Of a stretch of DNA of 64,000 nt, positions 55,429-64,000 are shown one piece after another; within the stretch, counting starts at the first letter, position 1; every line of letters begins with the position of its first letter. Both the position numbers and the translations under genes were made by a program. Origin of the DNA: Corynebacterium sp. HMSC27B11 (GTDB taxonomy: Bacteria; Actinomycetota; Actinomycetes; Mycobacteriales; Mycobacteriaceae); contig NZ_KV823561.1 in assembly GCF_001815985.1 (NCBI RefSeq), positions 45,352 through 109,351 on the forward strand. The letters are read 5' to 3'. A model generated the notes under the pieces. The model saw only the letters and a list, made by a program, of their open reading frames with translations. It searched no databases and was not told the DNA's origin.

Positions 55429-57009
55429 TTACTCCCATTCGATGGTTCCCGGCGGCTTGCTGGTGATGTCCAGCACCACGCGGTTAACCTCCGCCACCTC
55501 GTTGGTGATGCGGGTGGAGACCTTCTCCAGCACGTCATAAGGGATGCGAGACCAATCGGCGGTCATGGCGTCCTCACTGGAGACCGGGCGCAGCACGATC
55601 GGGTGACCGTAAGTACGGCCGTCGCCCTGCACACCCACGGAGCGCACGTCCGCGAGCAGGACGACCGGGCACTGCCAGATCTCGCCGTCCAGGCCAGCGG
55701 CGCTGAGCTCCTCGCGGGCGATCTTGTCCGCCGCGCGCAGCGTCTCCAGTCGCTCCTCGTTGACCGCGCCGATGATGCGGATGCCCAGGCCCGGGCCCGG
55801 GAACGGCTGACGGGCGACGATAACCTCCGGCAGGCCGAGCTCGCGGCCCACCGCGCGGACCTCGTCCTTAAACAGCTGGCGCAACGGCTCGACCAGCTTG
55901 AACTCGACGTCATCCGGCAGGCCACCGACGTTGTGGTGGCTCTTGATGTTCGCGGTGCCGGAGCCGCCGCCGGACTCGACGACGTCCGGGTACAGGGTGC
56001 CCTGGACCAGGAAGTCCACGGTGGAGCCCTCCGGGGAGTCGGCCAGCACGCCAGCGACGGCGCGCTCGAAGGAGCGGATGAACTCCGCACCGATGGCCTT
56101 GCGCTTGACCTCCGGGTCGGTCACGCCGTCCAGGCGCTTGAGGAAGGCCTCGCGCTCGTCCACGGTGACCAGCTTCGCGCCGGTCGCGGCGACGAAGTCG
56201 TTCTCCACCTGCTCGCGCTCCCCTGCGCGCAGCAGACCGTGGTCCACGAACACACAGGTCAGGCGGTCGCCGATGGCGCGCTGCACGATCGCAGCGGCCA
56301 CGGCGGAGTCCACGCCACCGGACAGGCCACAGATGGCGCGGCCGTCCTCACCGATCTGCTCCCGAACCTGCTCGATGAGCTCCTCGGCGATGTTGGAGGC
56401 GGTCCAGTTCTGCTCCAGGCCCGCGACCTCCGTGAGGAAGCGCTCCAGCACCTCCTGGCCGTGCGGGCTGTGCATGACCTCCGGGTGGTACTGCACACCG
56501 GCCATGCGGCGATCCAGGCACTCGAAGGCGGCGACCGGCGCTCCGGCGGACTTCGCGGTGACCGTGAAGCCCTCCGGAGCCTGCGAGACCGCGTCGCCGT
56601 GGCTCATCCAAGCCTTGTGCGAGCCCAGGCCCGCGTGCATCACGCCGCCGTCATCGAGGAGCTCAACCTCGGTGCGGCCGTACTCGCGCTGCCCCGTCTC
56701 GGAGACGGTGCCGCCGAGCGCGTGCGTCATGGCCTGGAAGCCGTAGCAAATGCCAAACACCGGCACGCCCAGCTCCAGCAGCTCCGGCTGCAGGGCCGGT
56801 GCACCATCGGCGTAGACCGAGCTCGGACCACCCGACAGCACGATGGCCGCAGGGTTCTTGGCCTTGATTTCTTCAATGGTGGCGGTGTGCGGAACAACCT
56901 CGGAATAGACCCGAGCCTCACGCACACGGCGCGCGATCAACTGTGCGTACTGCGCGCCGAAATCCACCACGAGGACTGGCTGATGATTTTGGTGATTCAC
57001 GCTGCTCAT
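55429..57009 (-). CDS. guaA: GMP synthase (glutamine-hydrolysing)
   Basis: 526-aa two-domain enzyme converting XMP to GMP. Glutaminase domain: [33 protein letters not shown], catalytic Cys in [20 protein letters not shown], and the His/Glu pair in GVQYHPEV. Synthetase domain: [17 protein letters not shown] (P-loop), [37 protein letters not shown], and the C-terminal [13 protein letters not shown] 57009 gives the usual length; the frame upstream lies inside the hairpin 57025-57066. Confidence 0.97.
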   Translation of the reverse strand: MSSVNHQNHQPVLVVDFGAQYAQLIARRVREARVYSEVVPHTATIEEIKAKNPAAIVLSGGPSSVYADGAPALQPELLELGVPVFGICYGFQAMTHALGGTVSETGQREYGRTEVELLDDGGVMHAGLGSHKAWMSHGDAVSQAPEGFTVTAKSAGAPVAAFECLDRRMAGVQYHPEVMHSPHGQEVLERFLTEVAGLEQNWTASNIAEELIEQVREQIGEDGRAICGLSGGVDSAVAAAIVQRAIGDRLTCVFVDHGLLRAGEREQVENDFVAATGAKLVTVDEREAFLKRLDGVTDPEVKRKAIGAEFIRSFERAVAGVLADSPEGSTVDFLVQGTLYPDVVESGGGSGTANIKSHHNVGGLPDDVEFKLVEPLRQLFKDEVRAVGRELGLPEVIVARQPFPGPGLGIRIIGAVNEERLETLRAADKIAREELSAAGLDGEIWQCPVVLLADVRSVGVQGDGRTYGHPIVLRPVSSEDAMTADWSRIPYDVLEKVSTRITNEVAEVNRVVLDITSKPPGTIEWE

Positions 57010-57024
57010 CCTATCGCATATATG

Positions 57025-57066
57025 GCTAGTCCCCCACGGGGTGGGTAACACCCGCGGGGGACTAGC
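57025..57066 (-). terminator. Hairpin just upstream of guaA
   Basis: GCTAGTCCCCC pairs perfectly with GGGGGACTAGC, with an inner GGGTG/CACCC stem. It follows the ABC ATPase operon on the same strand and ends 16 nt before the guaA start, so it may be a terminator or a translation-affecting leader structure. Confidence 0.65.
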
Positions 57067-57145
57067 CGACTCACTTGGTGGGCTACCTCATGACCGGCCC
57101 GACTGGCCGCGCGGTCGGCACCCCAGTTGGCGGCCTCGTTGCCCG

Positions 57146-57230
57146 CTTGAGCGCACAGCTTCGTGGCCGCCTGCGCGTGGCTTGAGCGCACGGCTTCGTG
57201 GCCGCTTCGCGCGACTTCGTGGCCGCTTAG
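57146..57230. repeat. Imperfect 25-bp direct repeats between guaA and the ABC operon
   Basis: CTTGAGCGCACrGCTTCGTGGCCGC occurs at 57146-57170 and 57181-57205 (24 of 25 identical), with a third partial copy (aCTTCGTGGCCGCTTAG) ending at 57230. They fill the intergenic region downstream of the ABC transporter operon. Confidence 0.65.
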
Positions 57231-57238
57231 CACGCCGC

Positions 57239-58063
57239 TTAGTGCGCGAGGTCTTCCTTCGGCTCGTGATGGTGCTTCCAGTTCGGCACCGCACTGTTGA
57301 CCGCGAGGTCCAGGTGCCCGCCCACCGTGGTGATCTCGGCGTCGATCCCGAACACACTCATCAGCCGCTCCGGGGTGAAGACCTCGTGCGGCGTGCCGGA
57401 CTTCACGAGCGCGCCGTCCTCCAGCAGCACGATCTGGTCGCAGTAGCGGGAGGCCAGCCCCAGGTCGTGCATCGCGACGATCACACACACGTTGTGGTCG
57501 GCCGCGAGGTGGCGCAGCTGCTCCATGAGTCGGAACTGGTGATGAATATCCAGGTGGTTCGTCGGCTCGTCCAGCACCAGCACCTTCGCGCTCTGCGAGA
57601 TGGCGCGGGCCAGCTGGACGCGCTGCTGCTCACCGCCGGAGAGGGTGTTCCACGTCCGATCCATCAGGTGGGCGACGTCCGCGTGCTCCACCGCGTGCGA
57701 GATCGCGTCGTGGTCCTCGTCCGTTTGCCGGGCGAATGGCCCCTTGGAGGCCATTCGGGAAAGCTCGACGACCTGCCGGACCAGCAGTTCGGAGTTCGCG
57801 TTACCGTGCTGCGCGACGAACGCGACCTGCTTGACCTTCTCGCGTCGGCTGTAGCTGCGCAGCGGGGCGCCGTCGATCATGACCTCGCCGTCGAAGTCGA
57901 CGACGTCGGCGACGGACTTCAGCAAGGTGGACTTACCGGCACCGTTCGGCCCCACCAGCGCGGTGATCGTCCCCGCCTCGAAGGAGGCGTCCACGTTGGC
58001 CACCGTCGGGGTGGACTTGCGGTGGTAGGTGATGGAGACGTTCTGGATTTCTACGATGCTCAT
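57239..58063 (-). CDS. Iron-siderophore/metal ABC transporter ATPase (FecE-like)
   Basis: 274-aa ATPase of the FecE/FhuC type. Motifs: GPNGAGKST Walker A, LSGGEQQRVQLARAISQ signature, VLVLDEPTNHLD Walker B and AMHDLGLAS switch. The C-terminus EVFTPERLMSVFGIDAEIT is typical of siderophore and cobalamin importers. Its 4-bp overlap with the permease and the upstream lipoprotein make a complete importer. Confidence 0.92.
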   Translation of the reverse strand: MSIVEIQNVSITYHRKSTPTVANVDASFEAGTITALVGPNGAGKSTLLKSVADVVDFDGEVMIDGAPLRSYSRREKVKQVAFVAQHGNANSELLVRQVVELSRMASKGPFARQTDEDHDAISHAVEHADVAHLMDRTWNTLSGGEQQRVQLARAISQSAKVLVLDEPTNHLDIHHQFRLMEQLRHLAADHNVCVIVAMHDLGLASRYCDQIVLLEDGALVKSGTPHEVFTPERLMSVFGIDAEITTVGGHLDLAVNSAVPNWKHHHEPKEDLAH

Positions 58064-59166
58064 ACTCGCTGCCCCCGGTTCAGGATGAAGAAGAACAGTG
58101 GCACGCCCAGCAGCGCGGTAAACACACCGACCGGGACTTCCTGCGGCTGGAACACGCTGCGGGCCAGGGCGTCGGTGAACACCAGCAGGATCGCACCGAC
58201 CAGCGCGGACAGCGGGATGAGGCGCGCGTGGGCGGAGCCCACGATCATGCGCACCGCGTGGGGCACGAGCAGACCGATGAAGCCGATCGCACCGACGGCG
58301 GAGACCGTCGCCGCCGTCATGAGGGCAACCAGGATCAGCACTGCGGCGCGCACGCCGACAACGGGCACGCCCATCGACTTCGCGGTCTCGTCACCGAAGC
58401 TCATGGCGTCCAGGTAGCGGGACATCATCCAGATCAGCAGGCTGGTGATGACCACGGTGATCAGCACGATCCACATCGTGTTGGCGCGGGAGGCGCCCAT
58501 CGCACCCAGCAGCCAGAAGGTGATGCCGCGGACGGATTCCGCGTCGCCGCGGGCGACCAGGATGAGGCTGGTGATGGCAGAGAAGAACTGGCCGACCAGC
58601 ACACCGGTGAGCACCACGCGGGTGGAGACGAAGCCCGTGCCGCGCAGCAGGAGCATCAGCAAGCCGAAGCTCAGCAGGGCACCGATGGCCGCGCCACCGG
58701 TCAGCCCCAGCGCGAAGCTGACGGGCATGAGCAGCAGGGCCACGACCGCGCCGGTGGAGGCACCGTAGGAGACACCCAGCAGGTACGGCTCCGCCAGATC
58801 GTTGCGGGTGATCGCCTGCAGCGAGGCACCCGCGACCGCGAGGCCCGCGCCGACGAAGATCCCCATGACGATGCGCGGAATGCGCAGGTCGAAGAGGATG
58901 GATTGACGGATCAGGCTGGGTGCGGGGCGGTCATCGCTGACGAAGATGCCGAGCTTGTGGGTGATCGAGCCCCAGACCTCGTCGCGAGTCAGGGTGGCCG
59001 CGCCCATGAACAGGGCCATGTAGCAGACCAGGGCCAGCAGGATCAGCCCGACGACCCACGCCACCCAGGTGGGCACGCGGCGCGCGGGTGCGAGCTTCGT
59101 GCCCTCCAGGGGGGATGCCTTCGCGCCTTTTCCGGGCTCGCGGCGAGTGTCAGTGCTCGATGCCAT
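58060..59166 (-). CDS. Iron-siderophore/metal ABC transporter permease (FecCD family)
   Basis: 368-aa FecCD permease with 9-10 helices after a short basic head. Family blocks: LRIPRIVMGIFVGAGLAVAGASLQAITRNDLAEPYLLGVSYGASTGA, FFSAITSLILVARGDAESVRGITFWLLGAMG, VSAVGAIGFIGLLVPHAVRMIVG. It works as a homodimer, since no second permease is present. Starts 2 nt after the lipoprotein stop. Confidence 0.93.
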   Translation of the reverse strand: MASSTDTRREPGKGAKASPLEGTKLAPARRVPTWVAWVVGLILLALVCYMALFMGAATLTRDEVWGSITHKLGIFVSDDRPAPSLIRQSILFDLRIPRIVMGIFVGAGLAVAGASLQAITRNDLAEPYLLGVSYGASTGAVVALLLMPVSFALGLTGGAAIGALLSFGLLMLLLRGTGFVSTRVVLTGVLVGQFFSAITSLILVARGDAESVRGITFWLLGAMGASRANTMWIVLITVVITSLLIWMMSRYLDAMSFGDETAKSMGVPVVGVRAAVLILVALMTAATVSAVGAIGFIGLLVPHAVRMIVGSAHARLIPLSALVGAILLVFTDALARSVFQPQEVPVGVFTALLGVPLFFFILNRGQRV

Positions 59167-59168
59167 AC

Positions 59169-60200
59169 CTAGTTCTTCCAGTTCTTTACGTACTCAGCGA
59201 CGTCCTCGAGCGGCTCGTAGGACTGGACGGAGCCGGACAGGCCGATGCCCTTCACGATGACGTAGCGCTTCTCCTTCACAGCCTTGAGGTTACGGGTTGC
59301 TGGGTCCTTCTCCAGCATCTCGATCTTCTCCTCGGCCTTGTCTCCCGGTGCGCCGCGGCCCGGCAGGTCAGCCAGGACGATGAAGTCCGGGTCCTTGTCA
59401 GCCAGGGCCTCCCAGCTGAGCTCCGGCCATGCCTCGTTGGCGTCCTCGAAGACGTTCTTCACGCCGGTGAGGTCGAAGATGTCTTGTGCGATGGAGAGCT
59501 TGCCGCCGATGTACGGCGCGCCGTCGAAGATGGAGTACAGCAGGGCGCCGGAGAGGTCCTTCGGTGCGTCCTTGACGCTCTCCTTGGCTGCGTCGACGTG
59601 CTCTTTGTGCTTCTTCTCGAGCTCGGCGGCCTTGTCCTCGGCGCCGAAGAGCTGGCCGAGCTGCTGGTAGTCCTTCAGCAGGAGGTCGTAGGCGTTCTTG
59701 CCCTCGTTGCCGTCCTTGTCGCGGCACTCGACGTTGGAGTACCAGGTGGCGACGCCCAGCTTCTTCCACTCCTCGCGGGTGCCGGCGCCGTCGTCGGTGT
59801 AGACCGACTCGAACGGAGAGAGGATGGCGTCCGGGTCTACCGTGCGGATCTGCTCGGCAGTGGCGACCTCCGGGGAGACCTCCGTGGACTTCTTCATCTC
59901 GTCCTCGTAGCCCTCCAGCGGGGCGTCCTTCTGGTGGGAGTAGCCCGCGAGCTTATCGCCGAGGCCGAAGGCAAGGACGTTGTCCGTAGTGCCCTGCTCG
60001 ACGGACATGATGCGCTCGGCTGGCTTATCCAGCTGCATCGTGAAGCCGCAGTTGCTGAACTCGAAGCCTTCACCCGAGGCGTTGTTCTGGGAATCCTGTG
60101 CCCCGTTTTCGCCGGCGTCCGAGCACGCCCCGAGGACGAGAGCCCCGGAAGCCAGAATGCTCATGAGACCGGCGGTGCGGAGCTTGTGTGCGCGCTGCAT
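59169..60200 (-). CDS. Iron-siderophore/metal ABC transporter binding lipoprotein
   Basis: 343-aa BtuF/FhuD-like lipoprotein with signal MQRAHKLRTAGLMSILASGALVLGAC ending in the lipobox LGAC. Binding-domain features: PAERIMSVEQGTTDNVLAFGLGDKLAGYSHQ, DPDAILSPFESVY, and GKLSIAQDIFDLTGVKNVFEDANEAWPELSWEALADKDPDFIVLAD. Strong GGAGG ribosome site. The upstream region is AT-rich with Fur/Zur-like half sites but no canonical DtxR box, so the ligand could be a ferric siderophore, haem or zinc. Confidence 0.9.
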   Translation of the reverse strand: MQRAHKLRTAGLMSILASGALVLGACSDAGENGAQDSQNNASGEGFEFSNCGFTMQLDKPAERIMSVEQGTTDNVLAFGLGDKLAGYSHQKDAPLEGYEDEMKKSTEVSPEVATAEQIRTVDPDAILSPFESVYTDDGAGTREEWKKLGVATWYSNVECRDKDGNEGKNAYDLLLKDYQQLGQLFGAEDKAAELEKKHKEHVDAAKESVKDAPKDLSGALLYSIFDGAPYIGGKLSIAQDIFDLTGVKNVFEDANEAWPELSWEALADKDPDFIVLADLPGRGAPGDKAEEKIEMLEKDPATRNLKAVKEKRYVIVKGIGLSGSVQSYEPLEDVAEYVKNWKN

Positions 60201-60298
60201 AATATTCCTCCAAAAGAAGTTGAATCAATCGCCCATTGCAATAAGGCAGACAGTTTTCAACTTACCGAGCGAACATTTGATTGTCATTTTAAGCATGA

Positions 60299-60340
60299 AT
60301 AAAGCGGTCGAACTCACAAGCAGGAGTTCGACCGCTTTAT
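60299..60340 (-). terminator. Terminator of guaB3
   Basis: ATAAAGCGGTCGAACTC and its exact complement GAGTTCGACCGCTTTAT form a 17-bp stem around an 8-nt loop, 88 bp past the guaB3 stop and just upstream of the lipoprotein gene. Confidence 0.85.
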
Positions 60341-60427
60341 CTTCTGATGATTCCGGCGCCGCGTGGCGCCATTAGTTAGGCGCCACAGCGCGCATAGCCG
60401 CTATTTCTGCGCCCCTCTTTCACGGCT

Positions 60428-61606
60428 TTAGCGGACCGCGATATCCACCTTCTGGAAGGCCTTGACCTCGGTGTAGCCGCACTTCGCCATGGAGCGGCGC
60501 AGGCCACCCACCAGGTTCTCGTGGCCCAGCGGGTCCGGGGTCGGGCCGAAGAGCAGCTGGTTCAGCGGCACGGAGGTCGGCGGCAGCAGAGCGTCCACGG
60601 TGCCGCGTGGCAGCTTCGGGTGCGCTGCACTGGAGGGCCAGAACCAGTTCGGGGCGCCGGCCTCCTCCGCGGCGGCCAGGGGCGCGCCGAGGGCGACGGC
60701 ATCCGCGCCACATGCGATGGCCTTCGCGATGTCGCCGGAGCAGGAGAGCTCGGAGTCCGCGATGACGTGCACGTAGCGGCCACCGGTCTCGTCCAGGTAG
60801 TCGCGACGGGCAGCGGCGGCGTCGGCGATGGCGGTGGCCATCGGGACGTCGATACCCAGGGCCTGGCTGTTGGTGACCGGGCCTGCGCCCACGATCACGC
60901 CGGCCGCGCCGGTGCGCATCAGGTGCATGGCGGTGGTGTAGTCCACCACTCCCCCGGCGATGACCGGAACGTCCAGGGAACCGATGAACTCCTTGAGGTT
61001 CAGCGGCTCACCATCGGTGTCCACGTGCTCCGCGGAGATCAGGGTGCCCTGGATGACCAGCAGGTCGATACCGCCGGCGATCAGCGTCGGGGCGAGCTCA
61101 CGGGCGCGCTGCGGGGAGACACGCACCGCGAAGCGCACGCCCGAGTCGCGCACCTGCTGCAGGCGCTCCTGGAGCAGGTCCAGGTCCAGCGGCTGCTGGT
61201 GCAGGCGCTGCAGCACCTGGTTCGCGGCGAACTCCGGGGTCTCCAGCGCCTCGGCCGCGACGTCCTCGTCCGCGCCCTCGTTGAAGGAGCCGAAGTAACC
61301 GCGCTCCGCCGCGGAAACGATCTCGCCGAAGGCGGCGTCGAGATCCTTCGCACGGCCCCACAGGCCCTCCGCATTGATGACGGGCAACCCGCCGGCCTTG
61401 CCGAACTCGATGGCGAACTCCGGGCTGACCACGGCGTCGGTCGGGTGCGTCATGATCGGGAAGTCGAACTCATAGGCATCGATGCGCCAGGAGGTGTCCA
61501 CGTCCCGGGAGGAACGCGTGCGCCGCGAAGGCACGATGTCGATCTGGTTGAGTCCGAAGACCTGGCGTGCGGAGCGACCGCGGCCGATGTCCTTGTATTC
61601 CTGCAT
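60428..61606 (-). CDS. guaB3: GuaB3 family IMP dehydrogenase-related protein
   Basis: 392-aa TIM-barrel protein of the actinobacterial GuaB3 family, related to IMP dehydrogenase but without CBS domains. EIGRGRSARQVFGLNQIDIVPSRRTRSSRDVDTSWRIDAYEF is the family start; IVGAGPVTNSQALGIDVPMATAIADAA and HVIADSELSCSGDIAKAIACGADAVALGAPL follow. It lacks the usual GSICTT loop with catalytic Cys, so it is unlikely to be an ordinary IMP dehydrogenase; a GMP reductase-like or other role is possible. AAGGA ribosome site. Lies downstream of guaB. Confidence 0.9.
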   Translation of the reverse strand: MQEYKDIGRGRSARQVFGLNQIDIVPSRRTRSSRDVDTSWRIDAYEFDFPIMTHPTDAVVSPEFAIEFGKAGGLPVINAEGLWGRAKDLDAAFGEIVSAAERGYFGSFNEGADEDVAAEALETPEFAANQVLQRLHQQPLDLDLLQERLQQVRDSGVRFAVRVSPQRARELAPTLIAGGIDLLVIQGTLISAEHVDTDGEPLNLKEFIGSLDVPVIAGGVVDYTTAMHLMRTGAAGVIVGAGPVTNSQALGIDVPMATAIADAAAARRDYLDETGGRYVHVIADSELSCSGDIAKAIACGADAVALGAPLAAAEEAGAPNWFWPSSAAHPKLPRGTVDALLPPTSVPLNQLLFGPTPDPLGHENLVGGLRRSMAKCGYTEVKAFQKVDIAVR

Positions 61607-61755
61607 GTTGGTCCTTATTTCGTGGGCCAGCGGGGTGCGCTGCGGTGGTGTGGGCGGCGCACCCCGCTGGTCAGGGGTGGGAGGCTTATCTCTAGAACGA
61701 GGCTAACCGGTAGCGGCCGGCTCCGGCGGTGTGCGCGAAGCCGGCCGATGGGGTT

Positions 61756-63420
<1,665 letters not shown>

Positions 63421-63505
63421 CTAGCGCAGCTTCGGTTACGAGCTTTTATTAGCCCTTACTTTAGCGCTAAACGTCTGCAATGTGTTTTCCGGGTTGGCTT
63501 GCGGG

Positions 63506-63511
63506 TACGGT
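63506..63511 (+). promoter_or_regulatory. Putative -10 element of leaderless DUF5319 gene
   Basis: TACGGT, 7 nt before the GTG at 63519. Confidence 0.4.
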
Positions 63512-63518
63512 GGGTTTC

Positions 63519-63944
63519 GTGAGCTTTAGTAACTATCAGATGCCGCCGGATCCCTTCGCGGATGATCCGAACGATCCGGCGTCCCTTTTGGGGCCCATCG
63601 AGGGCGATGATGTCATGGAGCCGATCGACGCGGCTGAGGAAGCCGCGCTGCGTGAAGACCTCGCGAACGTGCGGGTCTTCCGGGAGCTGCTGGAGCCGCA
63701 CGGCGTGCGGGGCGTGGCGATGCTCTGCGAGGACTGCGATGAGCAGCACTACTACGACTGGGGGATCATCGAGTCGAATATCGTCTCCATGCTGAACCAC
63801 CAGCACCTGCCGGTGCACGAGCCTTCGGCTGCGCCATCCCCGCAGGATTATGTGACCTGGGATTACTGCCTGGGTTATGCGGATGCGATGGATTTCGCCA
63901 ACGAGCAGCTGCGCGCCCGCTTCCCCTGGACCGGGCGGCTGTAG
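63519..63944 (+). CDS. DUF5319 family protein
   Basis: 141-aa acidic cytosolic protein. Motifs: NYQMPPDPFADDPNDPASLLG, AMLCEDCDEQHYYDWGIIESNI and VTWDYCLGYADAM, with three cysteines that could bind metal. The DUF5319 family sits next to guaB in mycobacteria and corynebacteria (Rv3412 in M. tuberculosis, from memory), as here. GTG 63519 was chosen because of the -10-like element; an ATG at 63480 is in frame but has no ribosome site. Function unknown. Confidence 0.85.
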   Translation: MSFSNYQMPPDPFADDPNDPASLLGPIEGDDVMEPIDAAEEAALREDLANVRVFRELLEPHGVRGVAMLCEDCDEQHYYDWGIIESNIVSMLNHQHLPVHEPSAAPSPQDYVTWDYCLGYADAMDFANEQLRARFPWTGRL

Positions 63945-64000
63945 CTTTTAAAGCCCCAGGCATGGCCAGCCCCCGTTTTGGGCTGTGCCGTGCCACAATT

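Noticed and set aside
60428..61606. Calling the second GuaB paralogue an IMP dehydrogenase
   Set aside because: The catalytic-Cys loop and CBS domains of IMP dehydrogenase are missing; it belongs to the GuaB3 group of uncertain activity.

Overview
The window is about 64 kb of high-GC actinobacterial chromosome, almost certainly Corynebacterium. The signs are a single AccBC acyl-CoA carboxylase alpha subunit, monomeric isocitrate dehydrogenase, the MetX/MetY direct-sulfhydrylation pair, a GuaB/GuaB3/GuaA cluster, an ImuA'/ImuB/DnaE2 mutasome with LexA-type boxes, DUF3017 next to FolD, DUF5319 next to GuaB, and many GTG starts. From memory, the gene order resembles, in reverse, the C. glutamicum stretch from guaB to accBC. 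The amidohydrolase-PNP-pmmB-upp block also resembles the M. tuberculosis Rv3305c-Rv3309c order. The species is not determinable by eye; the GC content and lipophilic flavour suggest the C. jeikeium/C. urealyticum side of the genus (inference). I saw no tRNA, rRNA, CRISPR array, insertion sequence or prophage.

Layout. 0-6.8 kb: prpD (propionate catabolism) divergent from accBC, then a small membrane protein, glycerol kinase and a DUF1707 protein. 6.9-11.3 kb: M20 amidohydrolase, then purine nucleoside phosphorylase overlapping a phosphohexomutase, whose 3' end overlaps convergent upp by 60 bp. 11.4-14.6 kb: a small EspC/WXG100-like protein coupled to a NlpC/P60 hydrolase without a signal peptide, then a 58-aa ORF and a 426-aa internally duplicated protein, closed by a perfect terminator. 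14.7-26.4 kb, mostly minus strand: Q/P-rich membrane protein, sugar ABC transporter, adenosine deaminase, YihY, TrpS, TRIC-type channel, ExoIII, MFS exporter. 26.6-34.8 kb: icd, MOSC protein, metY-metX, DUF3017-folD, TrmL-type methylase. 34.9-41.6 kb: enoyl-reductase-like oxidoreductase, then a TPP-riboswitch-controlled thiamine ECF transporter (ykoE, fused EcfA, EcfT, kinase-like protein) and a secreted esterase. 41.8-54.4 kb: dnaE2 with an SOS box, metQNI with a McbR-like operator, azlCD, a sucrase/ferredoxin-like protein, a secreted protein, and imuA'-imuB with a second SOS box. 54.7-64 kb: small membrane protein, guaA, siderophore/metal ABC transporter, guaB3, guaB and a DUF5319 protein.

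Three regulatory circuits can be read directly. Sulfur metabolism (metYX and metQNI) carries three copies of a TAGAC-N6-GTnTA/GTCCA operator. The SOS mutasome carries two LexA boxes. Thiamine uptake carries a TPP riboswitch whose 3' end contains the ribosome binding site. Many genes appear to be leaderless, with a TAnnnT -10 hexamer 6-8 nt before the start codon, and this helped fix several starts. The least explained region is 11.4-14.6 kb, with the low-complexity membrane protein beside it.
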